Shown here: positions 51,500-60,678 of the stretch, in pieces | Layout: each line of letters starts with the position of its first letter | Position numbering within the stretch: the first letter of the stretch is position 1 | DNA from: JAKPUX01 sp964436305 | Lineage (GTDB): Bacteria > Zhuqueibacterota > Zhuqueibacteria > Residuimicrobiales > Residuimicrobiaceae | Reading direction: 5' to 3' | Assembly (NCBI GenBank): GCA_964436305.1 | Contig: CAYTCI010000002.1 | Span: forward strand, 62,001-126,000 | Length of the DNA stretch: 64,000 nt | Notes under the pieces: model-generated | What the model was told of the DNA's origin: nothing | Database searches by the model: none | The model's input: the letters and a program-made list of their open reading frames with translations, nothing else | Position numbers and translations under genes: made by a program

Positions 51500-51673
51500 A
51501 TGCAGCCAGTGCAGCTTGCTTTCCGTTCATTCCTTGCCGATCAGTATGGGCAGACACTGGGCGAATATGCGCTGATTTTGCTGCTTATTGCCCTGGCGGC
51601 GGTTGCCGGCGTCATCCTCTTTGGCGCGCAGCTGGTTGCACTCTATAATCAGATCGTCGCAGGTTTTCCCTAG
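51500..51673 (+). CDS. flp: Flp-type major pilin precursor 1
   Basis: 57 residues. A 17-residue leader ending DQYG is followed by QTLGEYALILLLIALAAVAGVILFGAQLV, the class III (Flp) prepilin pattern of cleavage after Gly17 with Glu-Tyr at mature positions 5-6 and a hydrophobic helix. A G-rich site precedes ATG 51500. It is the first protein gene behind the strong promoter and structured leader. The prepilin peptidase at 52256 should cut it, and the Tad machinery should assemble it into a thin adhesive pilus. Confidence 0.85.
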   Translation: MQPVQLAFRSFLADQYGQTLGEYALILLLIALAAVAGVILFGAQLVALYNQIVAGFP

Positions 51674-51910
51674 AAGGCATGCCGTCAGCACTTCCAGGCT
51701 GCATCACATCGGCGCCAGTGAAAATTGGCCGACCTTAACAGCGACCCACACAAAACGGGAATCGTCGCAGCACGGACTTTCCTGCACGCAGGCGATCCAT
51801 GTCTTTTTCCCACTCTCACCACTTAGCAGAAAGGGGGCAAGTCCGTTCACCTGGTTTTTGACCAGCATCACCAGTTACCCGACAACTTTAGCACAGCAAA
51901 GGAGACCATC

Positions 51911-52081
51911 ATGCAATCCATCATTCGCTTCTTCCGCACCCTGTTTTCCCGCGAAGAAGGGCAGACGTTGGCTGAATATGCCCTGATCCTGGTGCTCATC
52001 GCCATCGCCGTCATCGCCATGCTGACCCTCCTTGGGGGCAACATCGGCGCCATCCTGACCCGGATCGCCAACGCCCTCTAG
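51911..52081 (+). CDS. flp: Flp-type major pilin precursor 2
   Basis: 56 residues behind AAAGGAGACC. Leader of 17 residues ending SREEG, then QTLAEYALILVLIAIAVIAMLTLLGGNIGAILTRIANAL: cleavage after Gly17, Glu-Tyr at mature 5-6. It is closer to the Flp consensus than pilin 1 and has a better ribosome site, so it may be the main subunit. The 237-base gap after pilin 1 shows no gene; a promoter there is not obvious. Confidence 0.9.
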   Translation: MQSIIRFFRTLFSREEGQTLAEYALILVLIAIAVIAMLTLLGGNIGAILTRIANAL

Positions 52082-52204
52082 ACGGGCGGCGATCGGCCAG
52101 ATCCGCTTCACCATGGGGCCGGCAAAAGCACTGCCTGACGGCTGAGCATGCTGCAGCCTCTTCCCGCTGATCCGGCAATCAAACCGGATGAGGGAGGTCG
52201 TTTT

Positions 52205-52241
52205 GCTGCGGGCTGCCGCAGCCGGTCCCGAACTTTTTTTT
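52205..52241 (+). terminator. possible attenuator after the pilin genes
   Basis: Stem GCTGCGG (52205-52211), loop GCTG, CCGCAGC (52216-52222), then 11 bases and an eight-T run (52234-52241). The gap between stem and T-run is not classical, but the position fits partial termination between pilins and assembly genes. Confidence 0.4.
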
Positions 52242-52255
52242 CGAATGCCGATACC

Positions 52256-52735
52256 ATGAAACCCTTACATCCCCTGCAGCTCGCGGCGCTGCTCCTCCTG
52301 GTTGGCTGGGCCGCCTGGCGGGATCTGAGATCGCGCCGAATCCCGAACAGCCTCACCCTCCCGGCTCTGCTGATCGGCATCGTGGGTCATGGCCTGGCTG
52401 ATGGCTTGCCCGGGGCCGGCAGTGCGCTGGCGGGGGCTGCTGTCGGTGGGGTGGTTCTCGGCCTTTTCTACCTGCTTGGCGGGATGGGGGCGGGCGATGT
52501 CAAACTCATGGCAGCGGTGGGTGCCCTGCTGGGTTGGCCACTGGCTGTGGCCGCCCTGCTCTGCACGGCCATCGCCGGCGGAGTGCTCGCTCTGGTGTGG
52601 GTGATCTGCCGCTGGCTGGCCTCCGGCAGGAGGACGGCCAGGGGTGGAGCATCCCTGCGTAAGATTCGTCTGCCCTATGGCGTGGCCATTGCGGCGGGGA
52701 CGCTGTGGATCATTGCACGAGGAGTACTGCGATGA
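52256..52735 (+). CDS. cpaA: A24 prepilin peptidase (CpaA/TadV)
   Basis: 159 residues from ATG 52256; the frame is open upstream to 52148 and no start has a strong ribosome site, so the start is uncertain. About four to five membrane helices. The two catalytic aspartates of the family are in WRDLRSRRIPN and GMGAGDVKLMAAVG (GxGDxK motif). This short form lacks the N-methyltransferase domain, as usual for Tad-type peptidases that process Flp, TadE and TadF prepilins. The stop overlaps the TadE start by 4 bases. Confidence 0.92.
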   Translation: MKPLHPLQLAALLLLVGWAAWRDLRSRRIPNSLTLPALLIGIVGHGLADGLPGAGSALAGAAVGGVVLGLFYLLGGMGAGDVKLMAAVGALLGWPLAVAALLCTAIAGGVLALVWVICRWLASGRRTARGGASLRKIRLPYGVAIAAGTLWIIARGVLR

Positions 52736-53118
52736 AAAGGCTCTGCAAACGTCAGGGAGGCCAGTCGCTGGTCGAGTTCGCTCTGGTCATCCCGATCTTT
52801 CTTCTGGTCCTCTTCGGGATCCTTGAATTCGGCCGGCTGTGGGAGACCATGAATGTCATGACCGGCGCGGCCCGGGAGGGAGCGCGCATCGCCGCGGTCA
52901 CCGCCCCGGATGTGAGCCGCGCTCGCGCCGCCGCCATCAATCTGCTCGGAGGCGTCACCCTCACCGGGCTCTCCGTGACCGTCAGTGGTCCGGGCGGCGC
53001 CAATGAGGTGACCGTCACCGTCAGCGGCACCTATACCCCCTTGACCAACGCTTTTGTCCCCGGGCTGGTCGGTCCGATCAACCTGACGCGCAGCACGACG
53101 ATGCACTGGGAAGGTTAA
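52732..53118 (+). CDS. tadE: TadE-like pseudopilin
   Basis: 128 residues, ATGA overlap with cpaA. Leader MKRLCKRQGG, then QSLVEFALVIPIFLLVLFGILEFGRLWE: the TadE motif with Glu at mature position 5 after the likely processing glycine. The remainder is a small beta-rich domain (ARAAAINLLGGVTLTGLSVTVSG). It is probably processed by the prepilin peptidase and acts as a minor pilin. Confidence 0.88.
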   Translation: MKRLCKRQGGQSLVEFALVIPIFLLVLFGILEFGRLWETMNVMTGAAREGARIAAVTAPDVSRARAAAINLLGGVTLTGLSVTVSGPGGANEVTVTVSGTYTPLTNAFVPGLVGPINLTRSTTMHWEG

Positions 53119-53133
53119 AACGGAGATCCTGCG

Positions 53134-54021
53134 ATGTTTCTGCTCAAGCTCAAGTTCATCATCCCCCTGGCGATCCTGGCTGCCGTGCTGGCTACCTTCG
53201 GCGCCTACTCCTACATCAACAACCAGAAAATCCTGCTGGAGCAGAAACGGCTGGCCACACGTCAGGTCGTGGTGACCCGCGCGGATGTACCGGCGGGCTC
53301 CCGCCTGACCGAGATCTTGCTGCAGACCCGGGAATTCCCGAGCGACCTGACGCCCGAAGGCAGCTTTTCCAGCCTTGCCGATCTGACCGACCGCGTCACC
53401 AAAGCCGATCTCTATGCCGGAGAGGTGGTGGTCGAATCGCGCCTGGCGCCCAAAGGTTCGGGCGGAGGCGTGGCCGCGGTCATCCCGGCGGGGATGCGGG
53501 CGATGACGGTGGCGGTCAATGTCGTCAGCGGTGTGAGCGGTTTCATCCTGCCGCACGCCCGGGTGGACGTCCTGGCGACGGTCTCCTCGAACTCCGACAA
53601 GGAAGAGTCGACAACCACAACCATTCTCGAGAACATCGAGGTCCTTGCCGTCGATCAGACCGTCAACTCCAAGGATGACGATCCGATCACCGTCAAATCG
53701 GTCACGCTCCTGGTCGACCCGGCGCAGGCGGAGAAACTGGCTCTGGCGAGTTCGGAGGGCAAACTCCAGCTGGTGCTGCGCAATCTGACCGATCAGGAGG
53801 CGGTGGCCTCCAGCGGCGTGCGGCTCAAGGAGATCATCTCCAAATCTGCGCCAGCGCCGGCGCCGGTGCGGCGGGCGGCGGTTACTGCGCCGTCGACCCC
53901 GGCCAAAGCGGAGCCGCCGCAGGAACCCCCCAAACAGGTCATCGAGGTCTACCGTTCAAGCACCCGTTCCGAGGTGGTGCTGGATGAAAACAAGGCGACA
54001 GAAGGCAAACCGCAGAAATAA
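53134..54021 (+). CDS. cpaB: Flp pilus assembly protein CpaB/RcpC
   Basis: 295 residues with one N-terminal membrane helix (FIIPLAILAAVLATFGAYSYI). An SAF domain (RQVVVTRADVPAGSRLTEILLQTREFPSDLTP) and the RcpC/CpaB core (GMRAMTVAVNVVSGVSGFILPHARVDVLATVS, LVDPAQAEKLALASSEGKLQLVLRN) follow. The C-terminal ~70 residues are Pro/Ala-rich and probably disordered. A periplasmic partner of the secretin in Tad pilus export. Confidence 0.92.
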   Translation: MFLLKLKFIIPLAILAAVLATFGAYSYINNQKILLEQKRLATRQVVVTRADVPAGSRLTEILLQTREFPSDLTPEGSFSSLADLTDRVTKADLYAGEVVVESRLAPKGSGGGVAAVIPAGMRAMTVAVNVVSGVSGFILPHARVDVLATVSSNSDKEESTTTTILENIEVLAVDQTVNSKDDDPITVKSVTLLVDPAQAEKLALASSEGKLQLVLRNLTDQEAVASSGVRLKEIISKSAPAPAPVRRAAVTAPSTPAKAEPPQEPPKQVIEVYRSSTRSEVVLDENKATEGKPQK

Positions 54022-54053
54022 GCAAGAACCGGATCGGAAAGGAGTACCTGACC

Positions 54054-55130
54054 ATGCTTTGGAAGATGCGCATTCGGGCGTCAGCGGGAGCCTTCATCCT
54101 CGGCGCCATGATCCTGGTTTTCGCCAGTCACAGCCCGAGGGCCGCTGAGGCGGAGCTCCTGACGGTGGAACCCGGGCATTCCCAGGTTCTGGATTATGAA
54201 AGGGGTATCACCCGGGTCTCGATCGCCGATCCCGAGGTCGCGGACGCCAATGTCATCTCGGCCTCGCAGCTGGTTTTGATCGGCAAGACGGAAGGCTCCA
54301 CCAACCTGATCGTCTGGGATGCGCAGGGGCATTATCAGCAGTTCAACATCCTGGTGCGCAAGCCGATGGCCTTGCACCAGGTCATGCTGCAGGTTCGCTT
54401 TGTCGAGATCGATCGAACCGCCATTCGTGATCTCGGGCTGGACTTTCTCGTCAAGGATCGCAAGGTGGGGAAGGAACGCCTCACCGTCGGCAGTTTTGCC
54501 GGGCAGGCCGCTACCGTCAGCGATCCCCTGGGGCTCTCCGAGACGGTCGATCTCCTGATTGCGCTGCCCTCGCAGAACCTGACGGCCATGCTCAAGGCCC
54601 TCGAGGAGCAGAACCTCATCACCGTGCTGGCCAAACCCAATCTGAGTGCGCGGGAGGGGGCGGAGGCGAGTTTTCTGGCCGGAGGGGAGTTCCCGATCCC
54701 CATCGTCTCCGGTTCGGCGGGCATGCAAACGGTGACCATCCAGTTCAAGGAGTTCGGCATCAAGCTGAAATTTACCCCCAGCGTGCTGGATTCGAGCATG
54801 ATCAACCTCAAGGTGGCCGCCGAAGTGAGCAGTCTTGATTTTGAAAACGGCATCACCCTCTCCGGTTTTGTGATCCCGGCCCTCTCCACGCGCAAGACGG
54901 AAACCAACGTGGATCTGAAGGAGAACCACTACCTGGTCATCGGCGGTCTGTTCTCCGAGGAGCAGGCGCGCACCCTGTCGCGCGTGCCGCTGCTCGGCCG
55001 GGTGCCGGTGCTGGGGAGACTGTTCAGCAGCGAACATTTCAGCAAAAAAGAGAGTGAGCTGATGATCCTGGTTTCACCGCGAATCACCAGCGGTGTGGCA
55101 CAATTGCCTTCCGAGGGGATGAATCCATGA
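54054..55130 (+). CDS. cpaC: Tad-type secretin CpaC/RcpA
   Basis: 358 residues, shorter than most secretins but complete for the family. Signal sequence (AFILGAMILVFASHSPRAAEA), a pilus-formation N domain (LTVEPGHSQVLDYERGITRVSIADPEVADANVISASQLVLIGKTEGSTNLIVW), a short BON-like region, then the secretin domain (VLAKPNLSAREGAEASFLAGGEFPIP, NHYLVIGGLFSEEQARTLSRVPLLGRVPVLGRLFSSEHFSKKESELMILVSPRI). Forms the outer-membrane ring for Flp export. Overlaps the next gene by 4 bases. Confidence 0.95.
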   Translation: MLWKMRIRASAGAFILGAMILVFASHSPRAAEAELLTVEPGHSQVLDYERGITRVSIADPEVADANVISASQLVLIGKTEGSTNLIVWDAQGHYQQFNILVRKPMALHQVMLQVRFVEIDRTAIRDLGLDFLVKDRKVGKERLTVGSFAGQAATVSDPLGLSETVDLLIALPSQNLTAMLKALEEQNLITVLAKPNLSAREGAEASFLAGGEFPIPIVSGSAGMQTVTIQFKEFGIKLKFTPSVLDSSMINLKVAAEVSSLDFENGITLSGFVIPALSTRKTETNVDLKENHYLVIGGLFSEEQARTLSRVPLLGRVPVLGRLFSSEHFSKKESELMILVSPRITSGVAQLPSEGMNP

Positions 55131-56107
55131 AAAAAATGACGATCACAGGCCGTTTTATGCGCCGGCAGGGTGGGGTGACCATGGTGCTCGCGGCGGCCTC
55201 GCTGTTGGCGGTGCTGGGCATGGCGGCGTTGGCCATCGATGTTGGCTATATGCTCGCGGCCCGCAACCAGCTGCAGGCGGGGGTGGATGCCTCCGCGCTG
55301 GCCGGGGCTGCCGGTCTGATGAGCAACCGCACCGTGGCGACCCAGCGCGCCATGGATTTCGCCGGCAGGAATACCTGCATCCAGCAGCCCGTCGCCGTCG
55401 GTGCCGGAGATGTCACCTTTCCAACTTCTAACCGGGTGCACGTCACCTCCTCCCGGCAGTTGGCGCTCTTTTTTGCCTCCGCCCTCGGCATGAATTCGGT
55501 CAACATCACCGCATCGGCAACCGCCGAGCTGGGATCGATCGTCGGCGCCAATCATCTCCGGCCCTGGGCGGTCCCCGATTTCGGCTTCAGCCTGGGGGAT
55601 TATGTGGTAATCAAGTCCGGTGAACTTGGGGCACCAGGCACAAACCCCGGCTTCTTTTATCCTGCAGATTACCCTCCCACCAACAAGGGCAGACCCATAA
55701 CCGGCGGCAGCGAGTACCGCTCAAATGTTGAGAACGGGTGCGATGGCACCGTGGAGATCGGCGATGTCCTGCAAATCGAACCGGGTAATATGGTCGGTCC
55801 CACCAAGCAGGGCGTGGACGCGATCATCCGCTGGGATTCCGGCGCATACTGGGATCTCAATTCAAATTCTATCCAGGGCTCCAACTATCCCGGCTATACC
55901 AGCCCGCGAATTTGCATCGTCCCCCTCTACGATGAGCGCTACCCGCCGGATTCAGGCCGAAATACCATCACGGTCACCGGGCTGGCGGTCTTTTTCGTCG
56001 AGGGGATTCAAGGGAAGAATGTTTATGGCCGCTTTATCGAAATGCTGACCCATGGCATCTGGGGCAGCGGCAATACCTACCTCTATGGTGTACATCTGGT
56101 AGAATGA
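55127..56107 (+). CDS. tadG: TadG-like pilus-assembly protein
   Basis: 326 residues, coupled to cpaC by ATGA. The N-terminus, RRQGGVTMVLAAASLLAVLGMAALAIDVGYMLAARNQLQAGVDASALAGAAGL, is the TadG-like/DUF2134 pattern: one membrane helix followed by the conserved VDASALAGA motif. The C-terminal ~180 residues are aromatic- and Gly-rich with no von Willebrand domain that I can see, so this is the short form of TadG. Probably an envelope scaffold or minor pilus component. Confidence 0.82.
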   Translation: MKKMTITGRFMRRQGGVTMVLAAASLLAVLGMAALAIDVGYMLAARNQLQAGVDASALAGAAGLMSNRTVATQRAMDFAGRNTCIQQPVAVGAGDVTFPTSNRVHVTSSRQLALFFASALGMNSVNITASATAELGSIVGANHLRPWAVPDFGFSLGDYVVIKSGELGAPGTNPGFFYPADYPPTNKGRPITGGSEYRSNVENGCDGTVEIGDVLQIEPGNMVGPTKQGVDAIIRWDSGAYWDLNSNSIQGSNYPGYTSPRICIVPLYDERYPPDSGRNTITVTGLAVFFVEGIQGKNVYGRFIEMLTHGIWGSGNTYLYGVHLVE

Positions 56108-56125
56108 CTTGCAATCGCGGATACT

Positions 56126-57319
56126 ATGGAAAATGAACTGAGCTGGATCTATATCAGTGAGAGCGACCCCGGACCGGTTTTCGAAACCCTGCAAGAGATG
56201 GAGTTTCTCAAGCTGGCCGGCCGGGGAACCGACTGGAAAGCCGGCCAGAGTCTGCTCACCGCCCTCCACCCGGCGATGGCCCTGCTCGATCTGGGCGAGG
56301 GAGAAGAGGGACTCCGGCATCTTGGCAAATGGAGTGCGCTCTATCCCAAGACCCTCTTCTTTTGCACCTCTGCCGTCGCTCAGCCGGCCCTGATCGTGCG
56401 CGCCATGCGCGCCGGCGCCCGTGAATTCTTCCTGCCCGGCAGCGAAGCCGAGGAGATCCGCCGGGCCATCGCCGCTGCACGGCGCCGGCTGGAAGGCGGA
56501 ACCGAGCAGGCCCCCCGGGCGAAGATCATTTGCTGCTTTGGCGTCAAGGGCGGATTGGGCACGACCACCCTGGCTGCCAACCTGGCCGCTGCGGCCGCGC
56601 ACTACGCCCACCGGCGGGTACTGCTGATCGATAACAAGCTGCAGCTGGGCAACGCCGCGCTCTTTCTCGACCTGCAGCCGCGCATCACCCTGCTGCAAAT
56701 TCTGGAGAATCTCGCCACCCTCGAGGTCTCACGCTTGCAGTCGACCCTGGCGCGCCATAGCAGCGGACTCTATTTCGTCGCCGGACCCGAGAACATGGAA
56801 GAGGCCGATGCCATCACCGCCGAGGCCCTCGGCCAGATCCTCGATCTGCTGCGCCCGGAGTTCGACCTGATCCTCATCGACAGCGACGACCATTTTGACG
56901 AGGTGACCATCCGCGCCCTCGATGAAGCGGACACCATCCTCACCATCGCCCAGCTCGACCTCTCGACCCTCTACAACCTCAAACGTACCCTGGCGCTCTT
57001 TCAGCGCATGGGCTATCAGGAAGACAAGATCGCCCTCGTCCTGAACCGCTACCCGGCCAAACTGAACGAAGAACAGGCGGCCATCGAAAAATCGATCAAC
57101 CAGACCATTGCCTTCCGGATGCCCTTCCAGGAAAATGGCGTCCTGATCGAGAGCATCAATGTGGGCGAACCTATCGTCCTCAGCCGTCCCCGGCATCCCT
57201 TCAGCCAGCAGGTGCAACAGCTCGCCCAGGCCATCCTGGCGGGAGAACCGGCGCCTGCCACGGCGCCGGCCAGGGCCGGCACCGGACTGATCAAACGCTG
57301 GACCAGGCGAAAGGAGTAG
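56126..57319 (+). CDS. cpaE: TadZ/CpaE-type localisation ATPase
   Basis: 397 residues. A receiver-like N-terminal domain (~1-125), not clearly phosphorylatable, is followed by a ParA/MinD-type ATPase (~130-380) with deviant Walker A VKGGLGTTTLAANLA and Walker B region FDLILIDSDDHF. TadZ proteins position the Tad apparatus, often at a pole, and recruit TadA. The deviant Walker A here keeps GxTT but has Leu-Gly-Thr where MinD-like enzymes have Val-Gly-Lys, so ATP hydrolysis may be weak or absent. Confidence 0.92.
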   Translation: MENELSWIYISESDPGPVFETLQEMEFLKLAGRGTDWKAGQSLLTALHPAMALLDLGEGEEGLRHLGKWSALYPKTLFFCTSAVAQPALIVRAMRAGAREFFLPGSEAEEIRRAIAAARRRLEGGTEQAPRAKIICCFGVKGGLGTTTLAANLAAAAAHYAHRRVLLIDNKLQLGNAALFLDLQPRITLLQILENLATLEVSRLQSTLARHSSGLYFVAGPENMEEADAITAEALGQILDLLRPEFDLILIDSDDHFDEVTIRALDEADTILTIAQLDLSTLYNLKRTLALFQRMGYQEDKIALVLNRYPAKLNEEQAAIEKSINQTIAFRMPFQENGVLIESINVGEPIVLSRPRHPFSQQVQQLAQAILAGEPAPATAPARAGTGLIKRWTRRKE

Positions 57320-57322
57320 GGC

Positions 57323-58732
57323 ATGGGACTGCGGCAACGTTTGCGGGCAGACGATGGCAATGGCAAGAACAGCAGACCGGCAGTAGTCGCACCGGTGAGA
57401 AACGAGACCGCGCCACTGCATGCGGATCTCCTCAGCCAGCATGCCTATCATGAATTCAAGGAGCGGATTCACCGCCGCCTCATCGAGAAACTTGATCTCA
57501 GCAAACTCGACACCATTCCGGCTGAGACCCTGCGCGCCCTGGTCCGCGAGGTTATCGAAAGCCTGCTGGCCACCGAGGGCGAGATGGCCTTCGAGCTCAA
57601 CCGCGAGCGGCTGACCGAGGAGATCCTCAATGAAACCTTCGGACTCGGGCCGCTCGAGCCCCTGCTGCATGACCCGACCATTTCGGACATTCTCGTCAAC
57701 ACCAGCAGCCAGGTCTACGTCGAGCGCTTCGGCAAACTCGAGAGCACCAACACCCGCTTCAAGGATGATGTCCACCTCCTCAACATCATCGAGCGTATTG
57801 TCTCCAAGATCGGCCGGCGGGTGGATGAGTCGAGCCCCATGGTCGACGCCCGGCTGCCGGATGGCTCGCGCGTCAATGCCATCATTCCGCCCCTCGCCAT
57901 CGACGGCCCGATCCTCTCCATCCGCAAATTCGGTCTGCACCGGTTGAATATGGAGGAACTGCTCAAGCTGCAGAGTCTGACCCCTGCGGTCGCCGAACTG
58001 CTCGCCGCTGCCGTGCGGGCTCGCCTGAATATCCTGGTTTCCGGCGGCACCGGCTCAGGCAAGACAACCCTGCTCAACATCCTCTCCGGCTTTATCCCCA
58101 GCAGCGAACGCATCATCACGGTCGAGGATGCGGCCGAGCTGCAGCTGCAGCAGAACCACGTCGTCCGCCTCGAAACCCGCTCGGCCAATATCGAGGGTCG
58201 GGGAGCGGTGGCACAGCGCGACCTGGTGCGCAATGCCCTGCGTATGCGCCCAGACCGCATCATCGTCGGTGAGGTGCGCGGCGCCGAAGCCCTGGACATG
58301 CTCCAGGCGATGAACACCGGCCATGACGGCTCGCTGACCACCCTGCACGCCAATTCGGCCCGCGACGCCCTGCGCCGTCTCGAGACGATGGTCCTGATGG
58401 CCGGCGCCAACCTCGGCGACCGCGCCATGCGCGAGCAGATCAGCTCCGCCATCCACATCATCATTCAGATATCCCGTCTCAGCGATGGCACCCGCAAGGT
58501 GATGAAAGTCGCGGAAATCGTCGGTATGGAGGGCGACACCATCTCGCTGCAGGATATCTTTCTCTTCGAAAAGATGGGGATTCGGGAGGATGGACGGGTG
58601 GTCGGCACTTTTCGCACCACGGGGATTCGCCCCAAGTTCGTCGAGCAGATCGAGACCTCCGGCATCCGCCTGCCGGATGAGATGTTCGAGCCCCGTTTTG
58701 AAATGATTCAGGAGGAGGAACTCTCCGCATGA
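57323..58732 (+). CDS. cpaF: Tad pilus motor ATPase TadA/CpaF
   Basis: 469 residues, ribosome site AAAGGAG. A helical N-terminal domain (~30-110), the CpaF signature (GPLEPLLHDPTISDILVNTSSQVYVERFGKLE), Walker A VSGGTGSGKTTLLNIL, ITVEDAAELQL (Asp box), Walker B region RMRPDRIIVGEVRGAEALDMLQAMNTGHDGSLTTLHANS. A secretion ATPase that drives Flp assembly from the cytoplasmic face. Overlaps tadB by 4 bases. Confidence 0.96.
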   Translation: MGLRQRLRADDGNGKNSRPAVVAPVRNETAPLHADLLSQHAYHEFKERIHRRLIEKLDLSKLDTIPAETLRALVREVIESLLATEGEMAFELNRERLTEEILNETFGLGPLEPLLHDPTISDILVNTSSQVYVERFGKLESTNTRFKDDVHLLNIIERIVSKIGRRVDESSPMVDARLPDGSRVNAIIPPLAIDGPILSIRKFGLHRLNMEELLKLQSLTPAVAELLAAAVRARLNILVSGGTGSGKTTLLNILSGFIPSSERIITVEDAAELQLQQNHVVRLETRSANIEGRGAVAQRDLVRNALRMRPDRIIVGEVRGAEALDMLQAMNTGHDGSLTTLHANSARDALRRLETMVLMAGANLGDRAMREQISSAIHIIIQISRLSDGTRKVMKVAEIVGMEGDTISLQDIFLFEKMGIREDGRVVGTFRTTGIRPKFVEQIETSGIRLPDEMFEPRFEMIQEEELSA

Positions 58733-59697
58733 CCTTGCTGATCCTTGGCCTCTTTCTCTTCTTCCTTCTGCTATTGCTCGCCTTGCTCATCGCCTTTTAT
58801 GAGCACAATCATGGCAGCAAGCGCAAGATCGAACGGCGCTTGAATGCGTACGCGGGGGAGATCGGGCTCAATATCCAGGAGATGCCGTTCGTCCTCCGCG
58901 ACGAGCGGCTGAGCGACATCTCGCTCCTCAACCGCTTTCTCCACCAGCTCAATATCTCGGTCAAGCTGCGCCGGGTGCTGGAACAGGCGAACAGCACTCT
59001 GACGGTCGGCACTGTGCTGCTGCTGAGTCTCACTCTCGGGGCGCTCGGCTTGCTGATGACCATGAAGATGCAGGAGCTGCTGCCCCGGATCATCCTGGGC
59101 GCCGCCCTGGCGGCTCTGCCGTTCGGTTACATCCTCTACCGGCGTTCCCGCCGGCAGCGGGCCTTCATCCGCGCTTTTCCGGATGCCCTGGACATGATGA
59201 CCAGCTCGCTGCGTGCCGGCCATGCCCTGAGCAAGGCGCTGCAGATGGTGGCCATCGAAGCCCCCGACCCGGTATGCGAAGAGTTCCGCAAGACCTTCGA
59301 GGAGAATAACCTCGGCCTGCCGTTGCGTGATGCCCTGCTCCATCTCACCCAGCGGGTCAGCAGCCTCGATCTCAAACTCTTCGTCACCGCGGTGCTGCTG
59401 CAGCGTGAGACCGGCGGCAACCTGGCCGAGATCCTCGAGAAGATCAGTTATACCATCCGCGAGCGCTTCAAGTTGATGGGGCAGATCCGCACCTACACCG
59501 CGCAAGGCCGGATGACCCTGTGGGTGCTCGGCAGCCTGCCCATGGTTGCCCTGCTGGCGCTGGAGATGATCAATCCGGATTATCTTGATCCCATGCTGAA
59601 AGAGCGGTCCGGCCGGATGCTGCTGGCCGTCGGCTTTTGCCTGCAGCTGATCGGTTTTATGGTCATCCGCAGAATCATTCGTATCAAATTTCAATAG
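58729..59697 (+). CDS. tadB: inner-membrane platform protein TadB
   Basis: 322 residues with an N-terminal membrane helix (LLILGLFLFFLLLLLALLIAFY), a pair near 90-145, the type II secretion F domain (~160-290: RAFIRAFPDALDMMTSSLRAGHALSKALQMVA, LPLRDALLHLTQRV, LFVTAVLLQRETGGNLAEILEKIS) and two C-terminal helices. With TadC it forms the inner-membrane platform over which TadA works. Confidence 0.94.
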   Translation: MTLLILGLFLFFLLLLLALLIAFYEHNHGSKRKIERRLNAYAGEIGLNIQEMPFVLRDERLSDISLLNRFLHQLNISVKLRRVLEQANSTLTVGTVLLLSLTLGALGLLMTMKMQELLPRIILGAALAALPFGYILYRRSRRQRAFIRAFPDALDMMTSSLRAGHALSKALQMVAIEAPDPVCEEFRKTFEENNLGLPLRDALLHLTQRVSSLDLKLFVTAVLLQRETGGNLAEILEKISYTIRERFKLMGQIRTYTAQGRMTLWVLGSLPMVALLALEMINPDYLDPMLKERSGRMLLAVGFCLQLIGFMVIRRIIRIKFQ

Positions 59698-59705
59698 AGG
59701 GCGCA

Positions 59706-60656
59706 ATGACACTCTATCTGGTGCTGGCCGGCGTCTTTCTCGCGGTCTTTTCGCTCTTCTTCCTCTTGCTGCGTAAATTGCGCAGCCGTCTCGATCCTAC
59801 CACCCGGCGTGTAAAAAAACTGGTGGCCCGCTCGGCGGAGGCAGCAGAACCGGTGGCCATCCACGATGCACTGCGGCAAAGCGACCTGCCGGCGGGGATC
59901 GAAAAGATGCTCATCACCCTGGGACGGCTGGGCAAGCCCGGTGAAAAGGAGCGCTCCCGTTCCCGGCAGCTCTTGCTCGAGGCGGGCATCCAGCACGAAC
60001 ATGCGCCGGTGATGCTGATGGGCATGCGCACCCTCAGCCTGCTCTTTTTCCTGCTCAGCTATTTCCTCTTCGTGCACCGGTTAATCCATCCACCCATGCT
60101 TGCCCTGGCCGCGCCGCTGCTGGTGATCCTCATCAGCATGCGCCTTCCGGATCTGGTGCTGCGTTTCCGCGTTTCGAAACGGCGGCTGGAGATCGGCGAG
60201 AGCCTGGCCGATGCCCTGGACCTGCTGGTCATCTGCATGGAGGCGGGGCTGGGCCTCAATGCCGCCCTGCTCCGGGTCGCCCAGGAACTTGGCCTGCGTG
60301 CGCCGGTGCTCAGTCAGGAATTGCTCCAGGTCACCCAGGAGATGCGCACGGGACTGGCCCGCGAAAAGGCCCTGCGCAACCTTTGTGAACGCAACAAGGT
60401 GGAAAATCTGCGGATTCTGGTGGGGGCGCTGATCCTGGCGGACAAACTCGGCACCAGTGTCGGGGATACCCTGCGCGCCCAGGCCGATTCACTGCGCACC
60501 CGTCTGCGCCAATCGGCCGAGGAACAGGCAGCCAAGGCCGGCATCAAGATGCTTTTTCCACTGGTCCTCTTCATTTTTCCGGCCCTCTTTATTGTTCTGC
60601 TCGGGCCCGGTTTTATGAGCATCATGAAAACCTTTGCAACGATCACTGGCCACTAG
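59706..60656 (+). CDS. tadC: inner-membrane platform protein TadC
   Basis: 316 residues from ATG 59706; the upstream open frame overlaps tadB. Same plan as TadB: N-terminal helix (LYLVLAGVFLAVFSLFFLLL), middle helices, F domain (ESLADALDLLVICMEAGLGLNAALLRVAQEL, LREKALRNLCERNKVENLRILVGALILADKLGTSVGDTLRAQAD), and C-terminal LFPLVLFIFPALFIVLLGPGFMSIM, a typical TadC end. Confidence 0.94.
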   Translation: MTLYLVLAGVFLAVFSLFFLLLRKLRSRLDPTTRRVKKLVARSAEAAEPVAIHDALRQSDLPAGIEKMLITLGRLGKPGEKERSRSRQLLLEAGIQHEHAPVMLMGMRTLSLLFFLLSYFLFVHRLIHPPMLALAAPLLVILISMRLPDLVLRFRVSKRRLEIGESLADALDLLVICMEAGLGLNAALLRVAQELGLRAPVLSQELLQVTQEMRTGLAREKALRNLCERNKVENLRILVGALILADKLGTSVGDTLRAQADSLRTRLRQSAEEQAAKAGIKMLFPLVLFIFPALFIVLLGPGFMSIMKTFATITGH

Positions 60657-60678
60657 GTCAACTCGAGGAGCCCGTTTC

